DNA of 64,000 bases from Virgisporangium aliadipatigenens. GTDB taxonomy: Bacteria; Actinomycetota; Actinomycetes; Mycobacteriales; Micromonosporaceae. Shown here piece after piece: positions 1 through 10,197 of the stretch. The stretch spans positions 211,811-275,810 of the forward strand of contig NZ_BOPF01000014.1 in the NCBI RefSeq assembly GCF_016863615.1, given 5' to 3'. Below the pieces are notes generated by a model. The model did no database searches and was not told where the DNA came from. It saw nothing but the letters and a program-made list of their open reading frames with translations. Position numbers and translations under genes: made by a program. Positions within the stretch are counted from its first letter, which is position 1. Each line of letters begins with the position of its first letter.

Positions 1-329
1 GCATGTTCAACAACTACGCGATCGTGCAGGGCGTCGATCACATCGTTCCCGTCGACATGTACCTCCCGGGCTGCCCGCCGCGGCCGGAGATGCTGATCGA
101 CGCGATCCTGCGCCTGCACGACAAGATCATGGACGAGCCGCTCGGTGACAAGCGCCGCAAGGTGCTCGAAGCCCGCGAGCCGGCCGTCGTGCCGGCCGGC
201 TCGATGCCGTCGAGCTTCCGCCACAACAAGGAGCTGCGCGCCGCATGGGAGAAGGCCGCCGCCCAGGGGCGTGAGGAGCAGCTGCGCATCGAGAAGTGGA
301 TGGAAACCCAGGCCCGGAGGAACTCGTGA
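1..329 (+). CDS. nuoB: NADH-quinone oxidoreductase subunit B (3' end)
   Basis: This is the 3' end of the gene for the complex I subunit that carries Fe-S cluster N2 and hands electrons to menaquinone at the membrane interface. The reading frame is open from base 3 and the true start lies left of the window. The visible 108 residues include [10 protein letters not shown], which holds the last cysteine ligand of N2; the tandem-cysteine motif is outside the window. After it comes a charged Arg/Lys/Glu-rich tail. The TGA at 327-329 overlaps the GTG of a mini-ORF that leads into nuoC. Identity rests on the motif and on being first in a nuoB-to-nuoN gene order. Confidence 0.93.
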   Translation, partial: MFNNYAIVQGVDHIVPVDMYLPGCPPRPEMLIDAILRLHDKIMDEPLGDKRRKVLEAREPAVVPAGSMPSSFRHNKELRAAWEKAAAQGREEQLRIEKWMETQARRNS

Positions 330-427
330 GCGTGTGGACGACGCCGCGGCAGCGGCTGGACCGGAGCGCAGCGGAGGGAAGCCGCTGCCACCGGGCGGCG
401 GCGGCCACTGAGCGGGGTGCACTGTGA
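326..427 (+). other. bridging mini-ORF between nuoB and nuoC (33 codons)
   Basis: A GTG at 326 overlaps the nuoB stop (GTGA), the frame stays open for 33 codons, and its TGA at 425-427 overlaps the nuoC GTG start (GTGA again). The peptide begins VSVWTTP and ends ATERGAL. Its last 20 nt, ctgagcggggtgcactgtga, recur exactly at the nuoJ-nuoK junction. Seen directly: the two overlaps and the repeat. Inference: it may be translated only to carry ribosomes from nuoB to nuoC, or may be a member of a dispersed repeat family. A real peptide product is unproven. Confidence 0.35.
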
Positions 428-1230
428 CGGCGCCGCAGCAGCCCACCGTCAGCGCCGAGGTGCCCGCCCCCGGTGCGGTGAAGGAGACCGAGGGCACCGG
501 CGACAAGGGGGTCGTCCCCCCGGGTTCCACCCCGGTCGCCGCCACCCCGGCCGGTGCCGTCACCGGTGCGCCGGCCGACTTCCCGCCGTCCACCGAGGCG
601 GGCCGCGGCCTGTTCGGGGTGCACGGCACGGGTGACACCTCCGGCTTCGGTGGCCTCGTGCGCCGGCGTTCGGCGCTGGTCAGCTCGCCCAAGCCGTACG
701 GCGGCTACTTCGACGAGGTGGTCGACGCGCTGGAGGAGGCGTACCCGCAGTTCGGCGAGGCGATCGAACGGGTCGTCGTGGACCGCGGCGAGCTGACCCT
801 GCACATCAAGCCGGAGCGGATCGCCGAGGTCTGCCAGGCGATGCGGGACGACCCGGCCCTGCGCTTCGAGCTGTGTTCGTCGGTCTCCGGGGTGGACTAC
901 CTGGGACACGACGACCGGCGGCTGCACGTCACCTACCACCTGACCTCGATGACGTTCCGCCGGCGGGTCCGGCTGGAGTCGGCGGTCAGCCCGGAGGAGC
1001 CGCACCTGCCCAGCGTGACGAAGGTGTACCCGACCGCCGACTGGCAGGAGCGGGAGACCTACGACATGTTCGGGATCATCTTCGACGGCCACCCCGCACT
1101 CACCCGGATCCTGATGCCGGACGACTGGGAGGGCCACCCGCAGCGCAAGGACTACCCGCTCGGCGGCGTGCCGGTCGAGTACAAGGGCGCTGAGATCCCA
1201 CCGCCGGACCAGCGGAGGTCGTACCAATGA
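424..1230 (+). CDS. nuoC: NADH-quinone oxidoreductase subunit C
   Basis: Peripheral-arm subunit of complex I that sits between NuoB, NuoD and NuoI near the quinone site; it binds no cofactor. The 268-residue product has about 80 N-terminal residues rich in Pro, Ala, Gly and Thr that look disordered, then the conserved domain ending in the family signature [16 protein letters not shown] around residue 205 and the terminal KDYPLGG segment. Start taken as GTG 424, which overlaps the stop of the preceding mini-ORF; GCGGGG lies 7-12 nt upstream. The stop overlaps the ATG of a second mini-ORF (1227). Confidence 0.95.
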   Translation: MTAPQQPTVSAEVPAPGAVKETEGTGDKGVVPPGSTPVAATPAGAVTGAPADFPPSTEAGRGLFGVHGTGDTSGFGGLVRRRSALVSSPKPYGGYFDEVVDALEEAYPQFGEAIERVVVDRGELTLHIKPERIAEVCQAMRDDPALRFELCSSVSGVDYLGHDDRRLHVTYHLTSMTFRRRVRLESAVSPEEPHLPSVTKVYPTADWQERETYDMFGIIFDGHPALTRILMPDDWEGHPQRKDYPLGGVPVEYKGAEIPPPDQRRSYQ

Positions 1231-1268
1231 GCGAGTGGACGCAGGCCACTGAGCGGGGAACACCATGA
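1227..1268 (+). other. bridging mini-ORF between nuoC and nuoD (13 codons)
   Basis: ATG at 1227 overlaps the nuoC stop (ATGA) and the TGA at 1266-1268 overlaps the nuoD ATG (ATGA), leaving a 13-residue frame [13 protein letters not shown]. Its start (TGAGCGAGTGGACG) matches the start of the nuoB-nuoC mini-ORF at 13 of 14 bases, and GGCCACTGAGCGGGG is shared near the end, so it looks like an internally deleted version of that element. Function is inferred only: translational coupling. Confidence 0.35.
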
Positions 1269-2587
1269 GCACCGAAACCGACTACGCCGAATCCCGCGAG
1301 ACGACCGAGGGGCGGGTCTTCACCGTCACCGGCGGCGACTGGCAGTCCGTGGTCGACGAGGCCGGGGCCGAGGAACGCATCGTCGTCAACATGGGCCCGC
1401 AGCACCCGTCGACGCACGGCGTGCTCCGCCTCGTTCTCGAACTCGAGGGTGAGACGGTCACCGACGCCCGCACCGTCATCGGATACCTGCACACCGGCAT
1501 CGAGAAGAACCTCGAGTACCGGAACTGGACGCAGGGCACCACGTTCGTGACGCGCATGGACTACCTGGCGCCGATGTTCAACGAGACGGCCTACTGCCTC
1601 GCGGTGGAGAAGCTGCTCGGCATCGAGGATCAGATCCCGGCGCGCACCAACACGATCCGCGTGCTGATGATGGAGCTCAACCGCATCTCCTCGCACCTGG
1701 TGTGGCTCGCCACCACGGGCATGGAGCTGGGCGCGCTGTCGATGATGATCTACGGCTTCCGGGAGCGGGAGTTCATCCTCGACATCTTCGAACTCGCCTC
1801 CGGGCTGCGCATGAACCACGCGTACATCCGGCCGGGCGGCCTCGCCCAGGATCTGCCGGACGCGGCGGTCGACAAGATCAAGCAGCTGCTCGACTTCATG
1901 CCCGGCCTCGTGGACATGTACGAGCGGCTGCTGTCCGGCAACCCGATCTGGCAGTCGCGCACCCAGGGCGTGGCGATGCTGGACGTGGCGGGCTGCCTCG
2001 CGCTGGGCGTCACCGGGCCGGTGCTGCGCTCGGCCGGCCTCGCGTGGGACCTTCGCAAGACGATGCCGTACTGCGGGTACGAGACGTACGAGTTCGACGT
2101 TCCCACGAGTAAGGACGCGGACGTCTGGGGCCGGTACCAGGTCCGGCTCAACGAGATCCGGGAGAGCCTGAAGATCATCAAGCAGGCGCTCGACCGGCTC
2201 GAGCCCGGCCCGATCATGGTCGGCGACCGCAAGATCGCCTGGCCGGCGCAGCTCGCGCTCGGCACCGACGGCCTGGGCAACTCCCTCGAACACGTCGCGC
2301 ACATCATGGGCCAGTCCATGGAGGCCCTGATCCACCACTTCAAGCTGGTCACCGAGGGCTTCCGGGTGCCGGCCGGCCAGGTGTACGTGGGCATCGAGGC
2401 CCCGCGCGGCGAACTGGGCGTGCACGCCGTCTCCGACGGTGGGACCCGGCCCTACCGGGTGCACTACCGCGAACCCAGCTTTGTGAACCTCCAGTGCATT
2501 CCGGCGATGGCCGAAGGTGGCCTCCTCGCCGACGTGATTGCCGGCGGTGCCTCCCTCGACCCCGTGATGGGCGGTTGCGACCGATGA
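1265..2587 (+). CDS. nuoD: NADH-quinone oxidoreductase subunit D
   Basis: The 49-kDa-type subunit of complex I that forms most of the menaquinone-binding pocket with NuoB. The 440-residue product shows [13 protein letters not shown] near residue 45, whose His lines the quinone site in the family, and then [10 protein letters not shown]. The C-terminus MGGCDR matches the C-terminal motif of the related hydrogenase large subunit fold. Length is normal. ATG 1265 is preceded by GCGGGG at a usual distance. Its TGA (2585-2587) overlaps the nuoE ATG by 4 nt, pointing to coupled translation. Confidence 0.97.
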   Translation: MSTETDYAESRETTEGRVFTVTGGDWQSVVDEAGAEERIVVNMGPQHPSTHGVLRLVLELEGETVTDARTVIGYLHTGIEKNLEYRNWTQGTTFVTRMDYLAPMFNETAYCLAVEKLLGIEDQIPARTNTIRVLMMELNRISSHLVWLATTGMELGALSMMIYGFREREFILDIFELASGLRMNHAYIRPGGLAQDLPDAAVDKIKQLLDFMPGLVDMYERLLSGNPIWQSRTQGVAMLDVAGCLALGVTGPVLRSAGLAWDLRKTMPYCGYETYEFDVPTSKDADVWGRYQVRLNEIRESLKIIKQALDRLEPGPIMVGDRKIAWPAQLALGTDGLGNSLEHVAHIMGQSMEALIHHFKLVTEGFRVPAGQVYVGIEAPRGELGVHAVSDGGTRPYRVHYREPSFVNLQCIPAMAEGGLLADVIAGGASLDPVMGGCDR

Positions 2588-3393
2588 CGTCAGTTCAGAA
2601 CCATCCGCTGCTGGACCCCGCCCTGCGGGAGAGCGCGCTGGAGATCATCGCGCGCTACCCCGAGGGGAAGCAGCGTTCCGCCCTGCTGCCGATGCTGCAT
2701 CTGGTGCAGTCGGCGGAGGGTTACGTGACCCCGCACGGCGTGGCGTTCTGCGCCGAGCTGCTCGGCATCACCAAGGCCGAGGTGAGCGCGGTCGCGACGT
2801 TCTACACGATGTACAAGCGCCGGCCGACCGGCGACTGGCTCGTGAGCGTGTGCACCAACACGATGTGCGGCGTGTCGGGCGGAGACAAGATCTTCGACAC
2901 GCTCAAGGAGTACCTGGGCGTCGGGCACAACCAGACCACGCCCGAGGGCGACATCACGCTGGAGCACGCCGAGTGCCTCGCCGCCTGCGACTACGCGCCG
3001 GTGGTGACGGTCAACTACGAGTTCTACGACGAGATGGACGCCGACAAGACCATGTCGCTGGTCAAGGCGTTGCAGAACGGCGAACGGCCGCAGCCCAGCC
3101 GGGGCGCGCGGCTGTGCACGTTCAAGGAGCTGTCCCGCCAGCTGGCCGGGTTCTCCGAGGAGCGCGACGGCGTCATGGGCGACGGCCCCGCCGGCGCGCC
3201 GACCCTCGCCGGCAACCGGGTCGCCGAGCAGTACGGCATCTCGGTCCCGGGCTTCGACCCGGACACCCCGATCGGCAGCCGTGAGCAGAAGCCGGCAGAG
3301 AAGCCGGCGAGCGCGCCGAAGGCCGCGTCGGACAGCAAGCCGGCCGGCGACGGCCCGGTCGTCCAGGACCCGAAGGGAGCGAAGAACGCATGA
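2584..3393 (+). CDS. nuoE: NADH-quinone oxidoreductase subunit E
   Basis: The 24-kDa-type thioredoxin-fold subunit carrying the 2Fe-2S cluster N1a next to the FMN of NuoF. The ligand pattern CTNTMC and, about 40 residues on, CLAAC is intact. At 269 residues it is longer than the roughly 160-200 of many relatives because of a C-terminal tail rich in Lys, Pro, Ala and Ser, probably disordered. ATG 2584 is chosen over upstream in-frame starts because it gives the ATGA overlap with nuoD and the expected N-terminus. The stop overlaps the nuoF ATG in the same way. Confidence 0.95.
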   Translation: MTSVQNHPLLDPALRESALEIIARYPEGKQRSALLPMLHLVQSAEGYVTPHGVAFCAELLGITKAEVSAVATFYTMYKRRPTGDWLVSVCTNTMCGVSGGDKIFDTLKEYLGVGHNQTTPEGDITLEHAECLAACDYAPVVTVNYEFYDEMDADKTMSLVKALQNGERPQPSRGARLCTFKELSRQLAGFSEERDGVMGDGPAGAPTLAGNRVAEQYGISVPGFDPDTPIGSREQKPAEKPASAPKAASDSKPAGDGPVVQDPKGAKNA

Positions 3394-4706
3394 CCACTCC
3401 CTCCAAGGAGGCGCTGGCCAAGATCGCGCCGGTGCTCACCAAGCGCTGGCTGTCGCCGGACGCCTGGAAGCTCAGCGTGTACGAGCGCCTCGACGGGTAC
3501 ACCGGCCTGAAGAAGGCGCTGAAGGCGCACCCGGACGACCTGATCCAGCTGATCAAGGACTCCGGCCTGCGCGGCCGTGGCGGCGCCGGCTTCCCCACCG
3601 GCATGAAGTGGGGCTTCATCCCGCAGAACGACGGCAAGCCGCACTACCTCGTGGTCAACGCCGACGAGGGTGAGCCCGGCACCTGCCAGGACCTGCCGCT
3701 GATGATGGCCGACCCGCACTCCCTCATCGAGGGCGTGATCATCGCCAGCTACGCCATCCGCGCCAACTTCGCCGCGATCTACATCCGCGGCGAGGCGATC
3801 CACGCGGCGCGCCGGCTCCGGCAGGCGGTCGACGACGCGCGGGCCCGCGGCTACCTGGGTCGCAACATCCTCGGCTCCGGGTTCGACCTGGACGTGGTGG
3901 TGCACAGCGGCGCCGGCGCCTACATCTGCGGCGAGGAGACGGCGCTGCTCGACTCGCTGGAGGGCTACCGGGGCCAGCCACGGCTGCGGCCTCCGTTCCC
4001 GGCGACGCACGGCCTCTACAACAGCCCGACCGTGGTGAACAACGTCGAGACCATCGCCACCGTGCCGTACATCGTGCTCGGCGGGTCGGCGTGGTTCCGC
4101 ACGATGGGGACCGAGAAGTCGCCCGGCACGAAGATCTTCTCCGTATCGGGCCGGGTGGTGCAGCCGGGCCAGTACGAGTGCGGGCTCGGGGTCACCCTCC
4201 GGCAGCTGATCGAGCTGTGCGGCGGCATGAAGCCCGGGCACAACCTGCGGTTCTGGACGCCGGGTGGCTCCAGCACGCCGCTGCTGACCGACGAGCACCT
4301 CGACGCCCCGCTCGACTTCGAGGGGATGATGGGCGTCGGCACCATGCTCGGCACGGCCGCGGTGCAGATCTTCTCCGACCAGGACTGCCCGGTGTACGCG
4401 ACGTACCGGTGGATCGAGTTCTACCACCACGAGTCGTGCGGCAAGTGCACTCCCTGCCGCGAGGGCAACTACTGGATGAAGGGCATCCTGCGCCGGATCC
4501 TGTCGGGCCAGGGCACCCACGCCGACCTCGACACCCTGCTCGACGCGTGCGACAACCTGCTCGGGCGTTCGTTCTGCGCCCTGGGCGACGGCGCGACCAG
4601 CCCGGTGACGTCGTCGATCAAGTACTTCAAGCAGGACTACCTGGACTACATCGAGGGTCGCAAGGCGCCGATGTTCTCGCCCGGTGAGCTGGTAGGGGCG
4701 CACTGA
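3390..4706 (+). CDS. nuoF: NADH-quinone oxidoreductase subunit F
   Basis: NADH-oxidising subunit of complex I, holding FMN and the 4Fe-4S cluster N3. The 438-residue protein has the glycine-rich [17 protein letters not shown] motif near residue 62, a second nucleotide-binding stretch [12 protein letters not shown], and the N3 ligands [12 protein letters not shown] with a later Cys in RSFCALGDG. Length is typical. It overlaps nuoE by ATGA and its TGA shares one base with the nuoG ATG. Confidence 0.97.
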   Translation: MTTPSKEALAKIAPVLTKRWLSPDAWKLSVYERLDGYTGLKKALKAHPDDLIQLIKDSGLRGRGGAGFPTGMKWGFIPQNDGKPHYLVVNADEGEPGTCQDLPLMMADPHSLIEGVIIASYAIRANFAAIYIRGEAIHAARRLRQAVDDARARGYLGRNILGSGFDLDVVVHSGAGAYICGEETALLDSLEGYRGQPRLRPPFPATHGLYNSPTVVNNVETIATVPYIVLGGSAWFRTMGTEKSPGTKIFSVSGRVVQPGQYECGLGVTLRQLIELCGGMKPGHNLRFWTPGGSSTPLLTDEHLDAPLDFEGMMGVGTMLGTAAVQIFSDQDCPVYATYRWIEFYHHESCGKCTPCREGNYWMKGILRRILSGQGTHADLDTLLDACDNLLGRSFCALGDGATSPVTSSIKYFKQDYLDYIEGRKAPMFSPGELVGAH

Positions 4707-7174
4707 TGACGGAAGTTGCGAAGAAGGTCGACACGGTCAAGCTCACCATCGACGGCATCGAGGTCGAGGCCGCCAAGGGCGAGCTGGTGATCCGGGTCGC
4801 GGAACGGATCGGGATCGCCATCCCGCGCTTCTGCGACCACCCGCTGCTGGACCCGGCGGGTGCCTGCCGGCAGTGTCTGGTCGACATCGAGGGCCAGCGC
4901 AAGCCGTCCGCCGCCTGCACCCAGACCGTCGCCGACGGGATGGTGGTGCGCACCCAGCTGACCAGCGAGGTGGCGAAGAAGGCGCAGGAGGGCATTCTCG
5001 AGTTCCTCCTGATCAATCACCCGCTCGACTGCCCCATGTGCGACAAGGGTGGCGAGTGCCCGCTGCAGAACCAGGCGCTGAGCAACGGCCGCGAGGAATC
5101 CCGGTTCCACGAGCACAAGCGCGAGTACACCAAGCCGGTGCCCATTTCCTCCCAGGTGCTGCTCGACCGCGAGCGGTGCGTGCTGTGCCAGCGGTGCACC
5201 CGCTTCTCCGACGAGATCGCCGGGGACAAGTTCATCGACCTGATGGAACGCGGCGCCGACGAGCAGATCGGCGTGTTCAGCGGCCGCCTCGACGTCGACC
5301 CCGCGGAGGTCGTCGGCGAGACCGGGCTGGAGGGCGCGATCGACGCCAACCTGCTCGACGCGCCGTTCAACTCCTACTTCTCGGGCAACACGGTGCAGAT
5401 CTGCCCGGTCGGCGCGCTCACCGGCGCGCAGTACCGGTTCCGGGCGCGGCCGTTCGACCTGGTCTCCTCGCCCAGCACGTGTGAGCACTGCGCGGCCGGC
5501 TGCTCGATGCGGACCGACCACCGGCGGGGCAAGGTCATGCGGCGGCTCGCCGGCGACGACCCGCAGGTCAACGAGGAGTGGAACTGCGACAAGGGGCGCT
5601 GGGCGTTCCAGTACGCGACGGCGTTCGACCGGATCACCGAGCCGATGGTGCGCGACCCCAAGAGCGGCGAGCTGCGCAAGGCGAGCTGGCCCGAGGCGCT
5701 GAACGCCGCCGCGGAGGGGCTGCTCAAGGCCCGCACCGAGGGTGGCGTCGGCGTGCTGACCGGCGGCCGGCTGACCGTCGAGGACGCCTACGCGTACGCG
5801 AAGTTCGCCCGCGTGGTGCTCGGCACCAACGACATCGACTTCCGCTCGCGGCCGCTGTCCCAGGAGGAGACCGACTTCCTGACCTCGGTCGCCGGGAAGT
5901 TCCAGGTCACCTACTCCGACATCGAGGCCGCGCCGGACGTCGTTCTGGTCGGGCTGGAGGCGGAGGAGGAGTGCCCGATCCTCTTCCTGCGGCTGCGCAA
6001 GGCCGCCAACAAGCGGGGCACGCGGGTCACGTCGATCGCGCCGTTCGTCACGCGAGGGCTGGAGAAGGTGGCCGGCACGCTGGTCCCGACCGTCCCCGGT
6101 GCGGAGGCCACGGCCCTCGCCGAGTCCGCCGAGGTCCGGGCCGCGCTCAGCAAGCCGGGTGCGCTGCTTTTCGTGGGGGAACGCCTCGCGGAGACGCCCG
6201 GCGGTCTCTCGGCCGCGGCGCGGCTGGCCGCCGAGACCGGTGCCCGGCTGGCCTGGGTGCCGCGGCGGGCCGGTGACCGGGGTGCCGTCGAAGCGGGCTG
6301 CCTGCCGACGCTGCTGCCGGGTGGGCGTTCGCTGGTCGAACCGGCCGCTCGCGGCGAGATCGGTGCGGCGTGGGGCCTTGAGGTCGGTGACCTGTCCGAG
6401 CGGCCGGGTCGCGACACCCTGCAGATCCTCGACGCCGCCCGCACCGGTGCGCTGAAGGGCCTGGTCGTCGCCGGCGTCGACCCGCACGACCTGCCCGATC
6501 CGGCCGCCGCCGAGGAGGCGCTGGAGAAGGTCGGCTTCCTGGTCAGCCTCGAACTGCGGCTGTCGGCCGTGTCGCGGCGGGCCGACGTGGTGCTGCCCGT
6601 CGCCCCGGCCGTCGAGAAGTCCGGCTCGTACCTCGACTGGGAGGGCCGGGTCCGGCCGTTCGACGCGGTGCTGCGCAGCGCCGCGATGACCGACGCGCGC
6701 GTGCTCGACGCCCTGGCCCGACAGCTGGGCTACCAGCTCGGGACGGCCGACACTCTCGCCGTTCTCAAGCAGATCGGAGAACTGGGCGAGACCCGGGCGC
6801 CCCGCGCGGCCGCGCCCACGGTGGACGCCGAACGGGTGGCCGAGCCCGGCACGGGCGAGGCGGTGCTCTCGACCTGGCACCAGCTCATCGACCTCGGCGC
6901 GCTCCAGGACGGCGACGAGTACCTCGCCGGCACGGCCCGGCCGCCGGTGGCCCGGATCAGCAAGGCCACGGCCGCGGCACTCGGTGTCGCGGACGGCGAG
7001 CCGCTGAACGTGTCGACCGAGCGCGGGCGGGTAACGCTGCCGGCGGCGGTCGTCGACGTGATGGCCCCCGGCGTGGTGTGGCTGCCGACGAACTCGCCGG
7101 GCTCCACGGTGCGACGCACGCTCGGCGTGTCGTCGGGTGCGACGGTGCGGATCTCCGCAGGAGGTACGTCCTGA
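4706..7174 (+). CDS. nuoG: NADH-quinone oxidoreductase subunit G
   Basis: The large Fe-S subunit that relays electrons from NuoF toward NuoI. The N-terminus has the 2Fe-2S ferredoxin ligands (CDHP, then CRQC and a later Cys), the His/Cys set of N5 ([14 protein letters not shown]), and the N4 cluster CVLCQRC. It also keeps CEHCAAGC with a later Cys, the set that binds the extra cluster N7 found in some bacterial NuoG proteins. The remainder is a molybdopterin-oxidoreductase-like fold that has lost its cofactor in this family. 822 residues. The last codons overlap the nuoH start by one base. Confidence 0.96.
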   Translation: MTEVAKKVDTVKLTIDGIEVEAAKGELVIRVAERIGIAIPRFCDHPLLDPAGACRQCLVDIEGQRKPSAACTQTVADGMVVRTQLTSEVAKKAQEGILEFLLINHPLDCPMCDKGGECPLQNQALSNGREESRFHEHKREYTKPVPISSQVLLDRERCVLCQRCTRFSDEIAGDKFIDLMERGADEQIGVFSGRLDVDPAEVVGETGLEGAIDANLLDAPFNSYFSGNTVQICPVGALTGAQYRFRARPFDLVSSPSTCEHCAAGCSMRTDHRRGKVMRRLAGDDPQVNEEWNCDKGRWAFQYATAFDRITEPMVRDPKSGELRKASWPEALNAAAEGLLKARTEGGVGVLTGGRLTVEDAYAYAKFARVVLGTNDIDFRSRPLSQEETDFLTSVAGKFQVTYSDIEAAPDVVLVGLEAEEECPILFLRLRKAANKRGTRVTSIAPFVTRGLEKVAGTLVPTVPGAEATALAESAEVRAALSKPGALLFVGERLAETPGGLSAAARLAAETGARLAWVPRRAGDRGAVEAGCLPTLLPGGRSLVEPAARGEIGAAWGLEVGDLSERPGRDTLQILDAARTGALKGLVVAGVDPHDLPDPAAAEEALEKVGFLVSLELRLSAVSRRADVVLPVAPAVEKSGSYLDWEGRVRPFDAVLRSAAMTDARVLDALARQLGYQLGTADTLAVLKQIGELGETRAPRAAAPTVDAERVAEPGTGEAVLSTWHQLIDLGALQDGDEYLAGTARPPVARISKATAAALGVADGEPLNVSTERGRVTLPAAVVDVMAPGVVWLPTNSPGSTVRRTLGVSSGATVRISAGGTS

Positions 7175-8508
7175 TGGACGACAAGCTGACCCAGTTCGGG
7201 CAGGACGTCTGGTGGCTGGTGCTCGCCAAGGTCCTGCTGGTCTTCGTGTTCCTGGTCCTGATGACGCTCTTCGCGATCTGGTACGAGCGGCGGGTCGTGG
7301 CCCGCATGCAGGTGCGCCCCGGACCCAACCGGGTCGGGCCGGCGGGTCTGCTCCAGTCGCTCGCCGACGGGCTGAAGCTGGCGTTCAAGGAAGACATCAT
7401 GCCGAAGATGGCCGACAAGGCCGTCTTCTTCATCGCTCCGGTGATCTCCACGACGTGCGCGTTCACGGCGTTCGCGGTGATCCCGTTCGGGCCGACGGTG
7501 TCGGTGTTCGGCGAGAAGACGCCGATCCAGCTCACCGACGTGCCGGTGGCCGTTCTGCTGGTGCTGGCCTGCTCCTCGATGGGCATCTACGGGATCGTGC
7601 TGGGCGGCTGGGCCTCCGGTTCGACCTATCCGCTGCTCGGCGGCCTGCGCTCCAGCGCTCAGATGATCTCGTACGAGGTCGCGATGGGGCTCTCCATCGT
7701 GGCCGTGTTCATGACCGCCGGCACCATGTCGACCTCGCAGATCGTCGACGCGCAGAAGGACACGCAGACGCTCACGCTCGGCGGGTTCGACCTGACGGTG
7801 CCGGGCTGGTACGCGTTCCTGCTCATCCCGAGCTTCCTGATCTACGCGATCGCCGCGGTCGGGGAGACCAACCGGGCGCCGTTCGACCTGCCCGAGGCCG
7901 AGTCCGAACTGGTCGGCGGTTTCCACACCGAGTACTCGTCGCTGAAGTTCGCGCTGTTCTTCCTGGCCGAGTACATCAACATGGTGACCGTGTCGGGTCT
8001 GGCCACGACGCTGTTCCTCGGCGGCTGGCGGGCACCGTGGCCGATCAGCCTCTGGGACGGCGCCAACCAGGGTTGGTGGCCGCTGCTCTGGTTCACGATC
8101 AAGGTGCTGCTGCTCCTGTTCGTGTTCGTGTGGCTGCGGGGCACGCTGCCGCGGCTGCGCTACGACCAGTTCATGCGCTTCGGTTGGAAGGTGCTGATCC
8201 CGCTCAGCCTGCTGTGGATCCTGACCCTCGCCGGGATCCGCGTGGTGCAGGGCTCCGACCTGACCGTTCAGGCCCGGCTCGCCGTCGTCGGCGGTCCGAT
8301 CCTGGTCGCGCTGGCCATCTGGATGTTCTGGCCGGACAAGCGCAAGGCCATCGAGGACCCGGGCGTGCACGGCGTCGACGCCGCCGGCCGGATCGGTGGC
8401 ACCGAGGGCTTCCCGGTCCCGCCGCTCAACCTGGAGGTCCCGGTCTCCCCACGTGCGCAGCGCGTGCTGGGTGAACGGGAGACCGTCTCCACCAGTAAGG
8501 AGTCCTGA
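7174..8508 (+). CDS. nuoH: NADH-quinone oxidoreductase subunit H
   Basis: Membrane subunit that joins the peripheral and membrane arms and forms the quinone entry channel. The 444-residue product is hydrophobic with about eight helices. Conserved loop motifs are visible: [20 protein letters not shown] after the first helix and [20 protein letters not shown] in the large acidic loop. The C-terminal 60 residues form a soluble tail with Pro and Val. ATG 7174 follows AGGAGG in the end of nuoG, so earlier in-frame starts inside nuoG are not needed. Confidence 0.96.
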   Translation: MDDKLTQFGQDVWWLVLAKVLLVFVFLVLMTLFAIWYERRVVARMQVRPGPNRVGPAGLLQSLADGLKLAFKEDIMPKMADKAVFFIAPVISTTCAFTAFAVIPFGPTVSVFGEKTPIQLTDVPVAVLLVLACSSMGIYGIVLGGWASGSTYPLLGGLRSSAQMISYEVAMGLSIVAVFMTAGTMSTSQIVDAQKDTQTLTLGGFDLTVPGWYAFLLIPSFLIYAIAAVGETNRAPFDLPEAESELVGGFHTEYSSLKFALFFLAEYINMVTVSGLATTLFLGGWRAPWPISLWDGANQGWWPLLWFTIKVLLLLFVFVWLRGTLPRLRYDQFMRFGWKVLIPLSLLWILTLAGIRVVQGSDLTVQARLAVVGGPILVALAIWMFWPDKRKAIEDPGVHGVDAAGRIGGTEGFPVPPLNLEVPVSPRAQRVLGERETVSTSKES

Positions 8509-8511
8509 ACC

Positions 8512-9090
8512 GTGGGCCAGTTCATCGGCACCCTCAAGGGCTTCGGTGTCACCTTCTCGCACATGTTCAAGAAGGTCGTCACCGAGGAGTACCCGGAGAA
8601 GCGGGTGCCGCTCGCGCCGCGATACCACGGCCGGCACATCCTCAACCGTCACCCCGACGGCCTGGAGAAGTGCATCGGCTGCGAACTGTGCGCGTGGGCC
8701 TGCCCGGCCGACGCGATCTACGTAGAGGGTGCCGACAACACCGACGAGGAGCGCTACTCCCCGGGTGAGCGGTACGCCTCGACCTACCAGATCAACTACG
8801 CCCGCTGCATCTTCTGCGGGCTGTGCATCGAGGCCTGCCCGACCCGTTCGCTCACCATGAGCAACGAGTACGAACTGGCCCGCGACAGCCGCCAGGACCT
8901 GATCTTCACCAAGGAACAGCTCCTCGCGCCGCTGCTTTCGGGCATGGAGCAGCCGCCGCACGCGATGTACCTCGGCGACAGCGAGAAGGACTACTACCTC
9001 AGCGGTCCGACGAACCCCGGCTCCTCGGCCGGCGCCGAGAAGAACCCCGCGCACCGGATCGCCGACCGGGACGGGAAGGTCGCGCAATGA
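8512..9090 (+). CDS. nuoI: NADH-quinone oxidoreductase subunit I
   Basis: Ferredoxin-like subunit carrying the two 4Fe-4S clusters N6a and N6b that pass electrons to N2. Both ligand sets are intact: [12 protein letters not shown] and [12 protein letters not shown], followed by [12 protein letters not shown] as is usual in the family. 192 residues. GTG 8512 starts 3 nt after the nuoH stop. The C-terminal 40 residues are polar and variable. The TGA overlaps the nuoJ ATG (ATGA). Confidence 0.96.
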   Translation: MGQFIGTLKGFGVTFSHMFKKVVTEEYPEKRVPLAPRYHGRHILNRHPDGLEKCIGCELCAWACPADAIYVEGADNTDEERYSPGERYASTYQINYARCIFCGLCIEACPTRSLTMSNEYELARDSRQDLIFTKEQLLAPLLSGMEQPPHAMYLGDSEKDYYLSGPTNPGSSAGAEKNPAHRIADRDGKVAQ

Positions 9091-9869
9091 ACGGGCTCGT
9101 GACCCTCGCGGCCGCGGCCGGCGAGGTGAAGGGCGGCGAGGCGGCCACCTTCTACCTGCTCGCGCCGATCGCCGTCATCTGCGCGATCGGCATGGTGTGG
9201 GCCAGGAACGCCGTGCACTCCGCGCTCTTCCTGGTCGTCACGATGCTCTGCCTGGGCGTGTTCTACGTGCTCCAGGCCGGGCCGTTCATCGGCATGGTGC
9301 AGATCATCGTCTACACCGGCGCGATCATGATGCTCTTCCTGTTCGTGCTGATGCTGGTGGGCCGCGACGCCTCGGACTCGCTGATCGAGACGCTGCGCGG
9401 GCAGCGGATGACGGCGGTGCTGCTCGGGCTCGGGTTCGCCGGGCTGGTGGCCACCGGCCTGTACCGCGCACTGGGGAACCTCGACTCGGTGGGGCTGACC
9501 CAGGCCAACTCCGTCCACGGCGGCAACGTTCCGGGGATCGCCGCGCTGCTGTTCACCAAGTACGTCTTCGCGTTCGAGGTGACGTCCGCGCTGCTGATCA
9601 CCGCGGCGGTCGGCGCGATGATCCTGGCGCACATCGAGAAGCGGCCGGATCAGAAGATCGCGCAGCCGGAGCGGATGCGGGCGCGGTTCGCGCCGGACAA
9701 CTACCCCGGCCCGAAGCCCGGCCCCGGTGTGTTCGCCAACTCGACCTCGGTCGCCACGCCGGCGGTGCTGCCGGACGGAACGCAGTCCGAGCGCAGCATG
9801 TCCAAGATCCTGCCGCAGCGCGAGCTCACCGCCGCCGAGGCCGCACCGAAGGGGACGGAGCACCAATGA
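9087..9869 (+). CDS. nuoJ: NADH-quinone oxidoreductase subunit J
   Basis: Small antiporter-linking membrane subunit of complex I. The 260-residue protein has five predicted helices in its first 170 residues, including [20 protein letters not shown], the conserved pi-bulge helix that moves during coupling. The C-terminal 90 residues are soluble, proline-rich and longer than in enterobacterial NuoJ, as in other actinobacteria. ATG 9087 overlaps the nuoI stop. Its own stop overlaps the ATG of a third mini-ORF. Confidence 0.95.
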   Translation: MNGLVTLAAAAGEVKGGEAATFYLLAPIAVICAIGMVWARNAVHSALFLVVTMLCLGVFYVLQAGPFIGMVQIIVYTGAIMMLFLFVLMLVGRDASDSLIETLRGQRMTAVLLGLGFAGLVATGLYRALGNLDSVGLTQANSVHGGNVPGIAALLFTKYVFAFEVTSALLITAAVGAMILAHIEKRPDQKIAQPERMRARFAPDNYPGPKPGPGVFANSTSVATPAVLPDGTQSERSMSKILPQRELTAAEAAPKGTEHQ

Positions 9870-9892
9870 GCGCTGAGCGGGGTGCACTGTGA
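9866..9892 (+). other. bridging mini-ORF between nuoJ and nuoK (8 codons)
   Basis: ATG 9866 overlaps the nuoJ stop and the TGA 9890-9892 overlaps the nuoK GTG, leaving the 8-residue frame MSAERGAL. The final 20 nt are identical to the end of the nuoB-nuoC mini-ORF, 9.4 kb away in the same operon. It is the shortest form of the element, and its GCGGGG may simply serve as the nuoK ribosome-binding site. Confidence 0.35.
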
Positions 9893-10188
9893 GCCCTACG
9901 TACTACATCGTGCTGGCCTCGATCCTGTTCACGATCGGGGCGGTCGGGGTGCTGATCCGGCGCAACGCCATCGTGCTGTTCATGTGCGTGGAGCTGATGC
10001 TCAACGCCGCCAACCTGGCGCTCGTCACGTTCAGCCGGGTGCACGGCAACCTCGACGGCCAGATCATGGCGTTCTTCGTGATGGTGGTCGCGGCGGCCGA
10101 GGTCGTCGTCGGGCTCGCGATCATCATGGTGATCTTCCGTACCCGGCGCTCCGCCAGCGTCGACGACGCCAACCTGTTGAAGTACTGA
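9889..10188 (+). CDS. nuoK: NADH-quinone oxidoreductase subunit K
   Basis: Three-helix membrane subunit of complex I related to MrpC, part of the proton path between NuoJ and NuoN. The 99-residue product has the usual length. Acidic residues in helices 2 ([13 protein letters not shown]) and 3 ([13 protein letters not shown]) match the conserved glutamates of the family. GTG 9889 overlaps the mini-ORF stop; GCGGGG precedes it. nuoL begins 9 nt downstream. Confidence 0.96.
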   Translation: MSPTYYIVLASILFTIGAVGVLIRRNAIVLFMCVELMLNAANLALVTFSRVHGNLDGQIMAFFVMVVAAAEVVVGLAIIMVIFRTRRSASVDDANLLKY

Positions 10189-10197
10189 GAGGCACTC

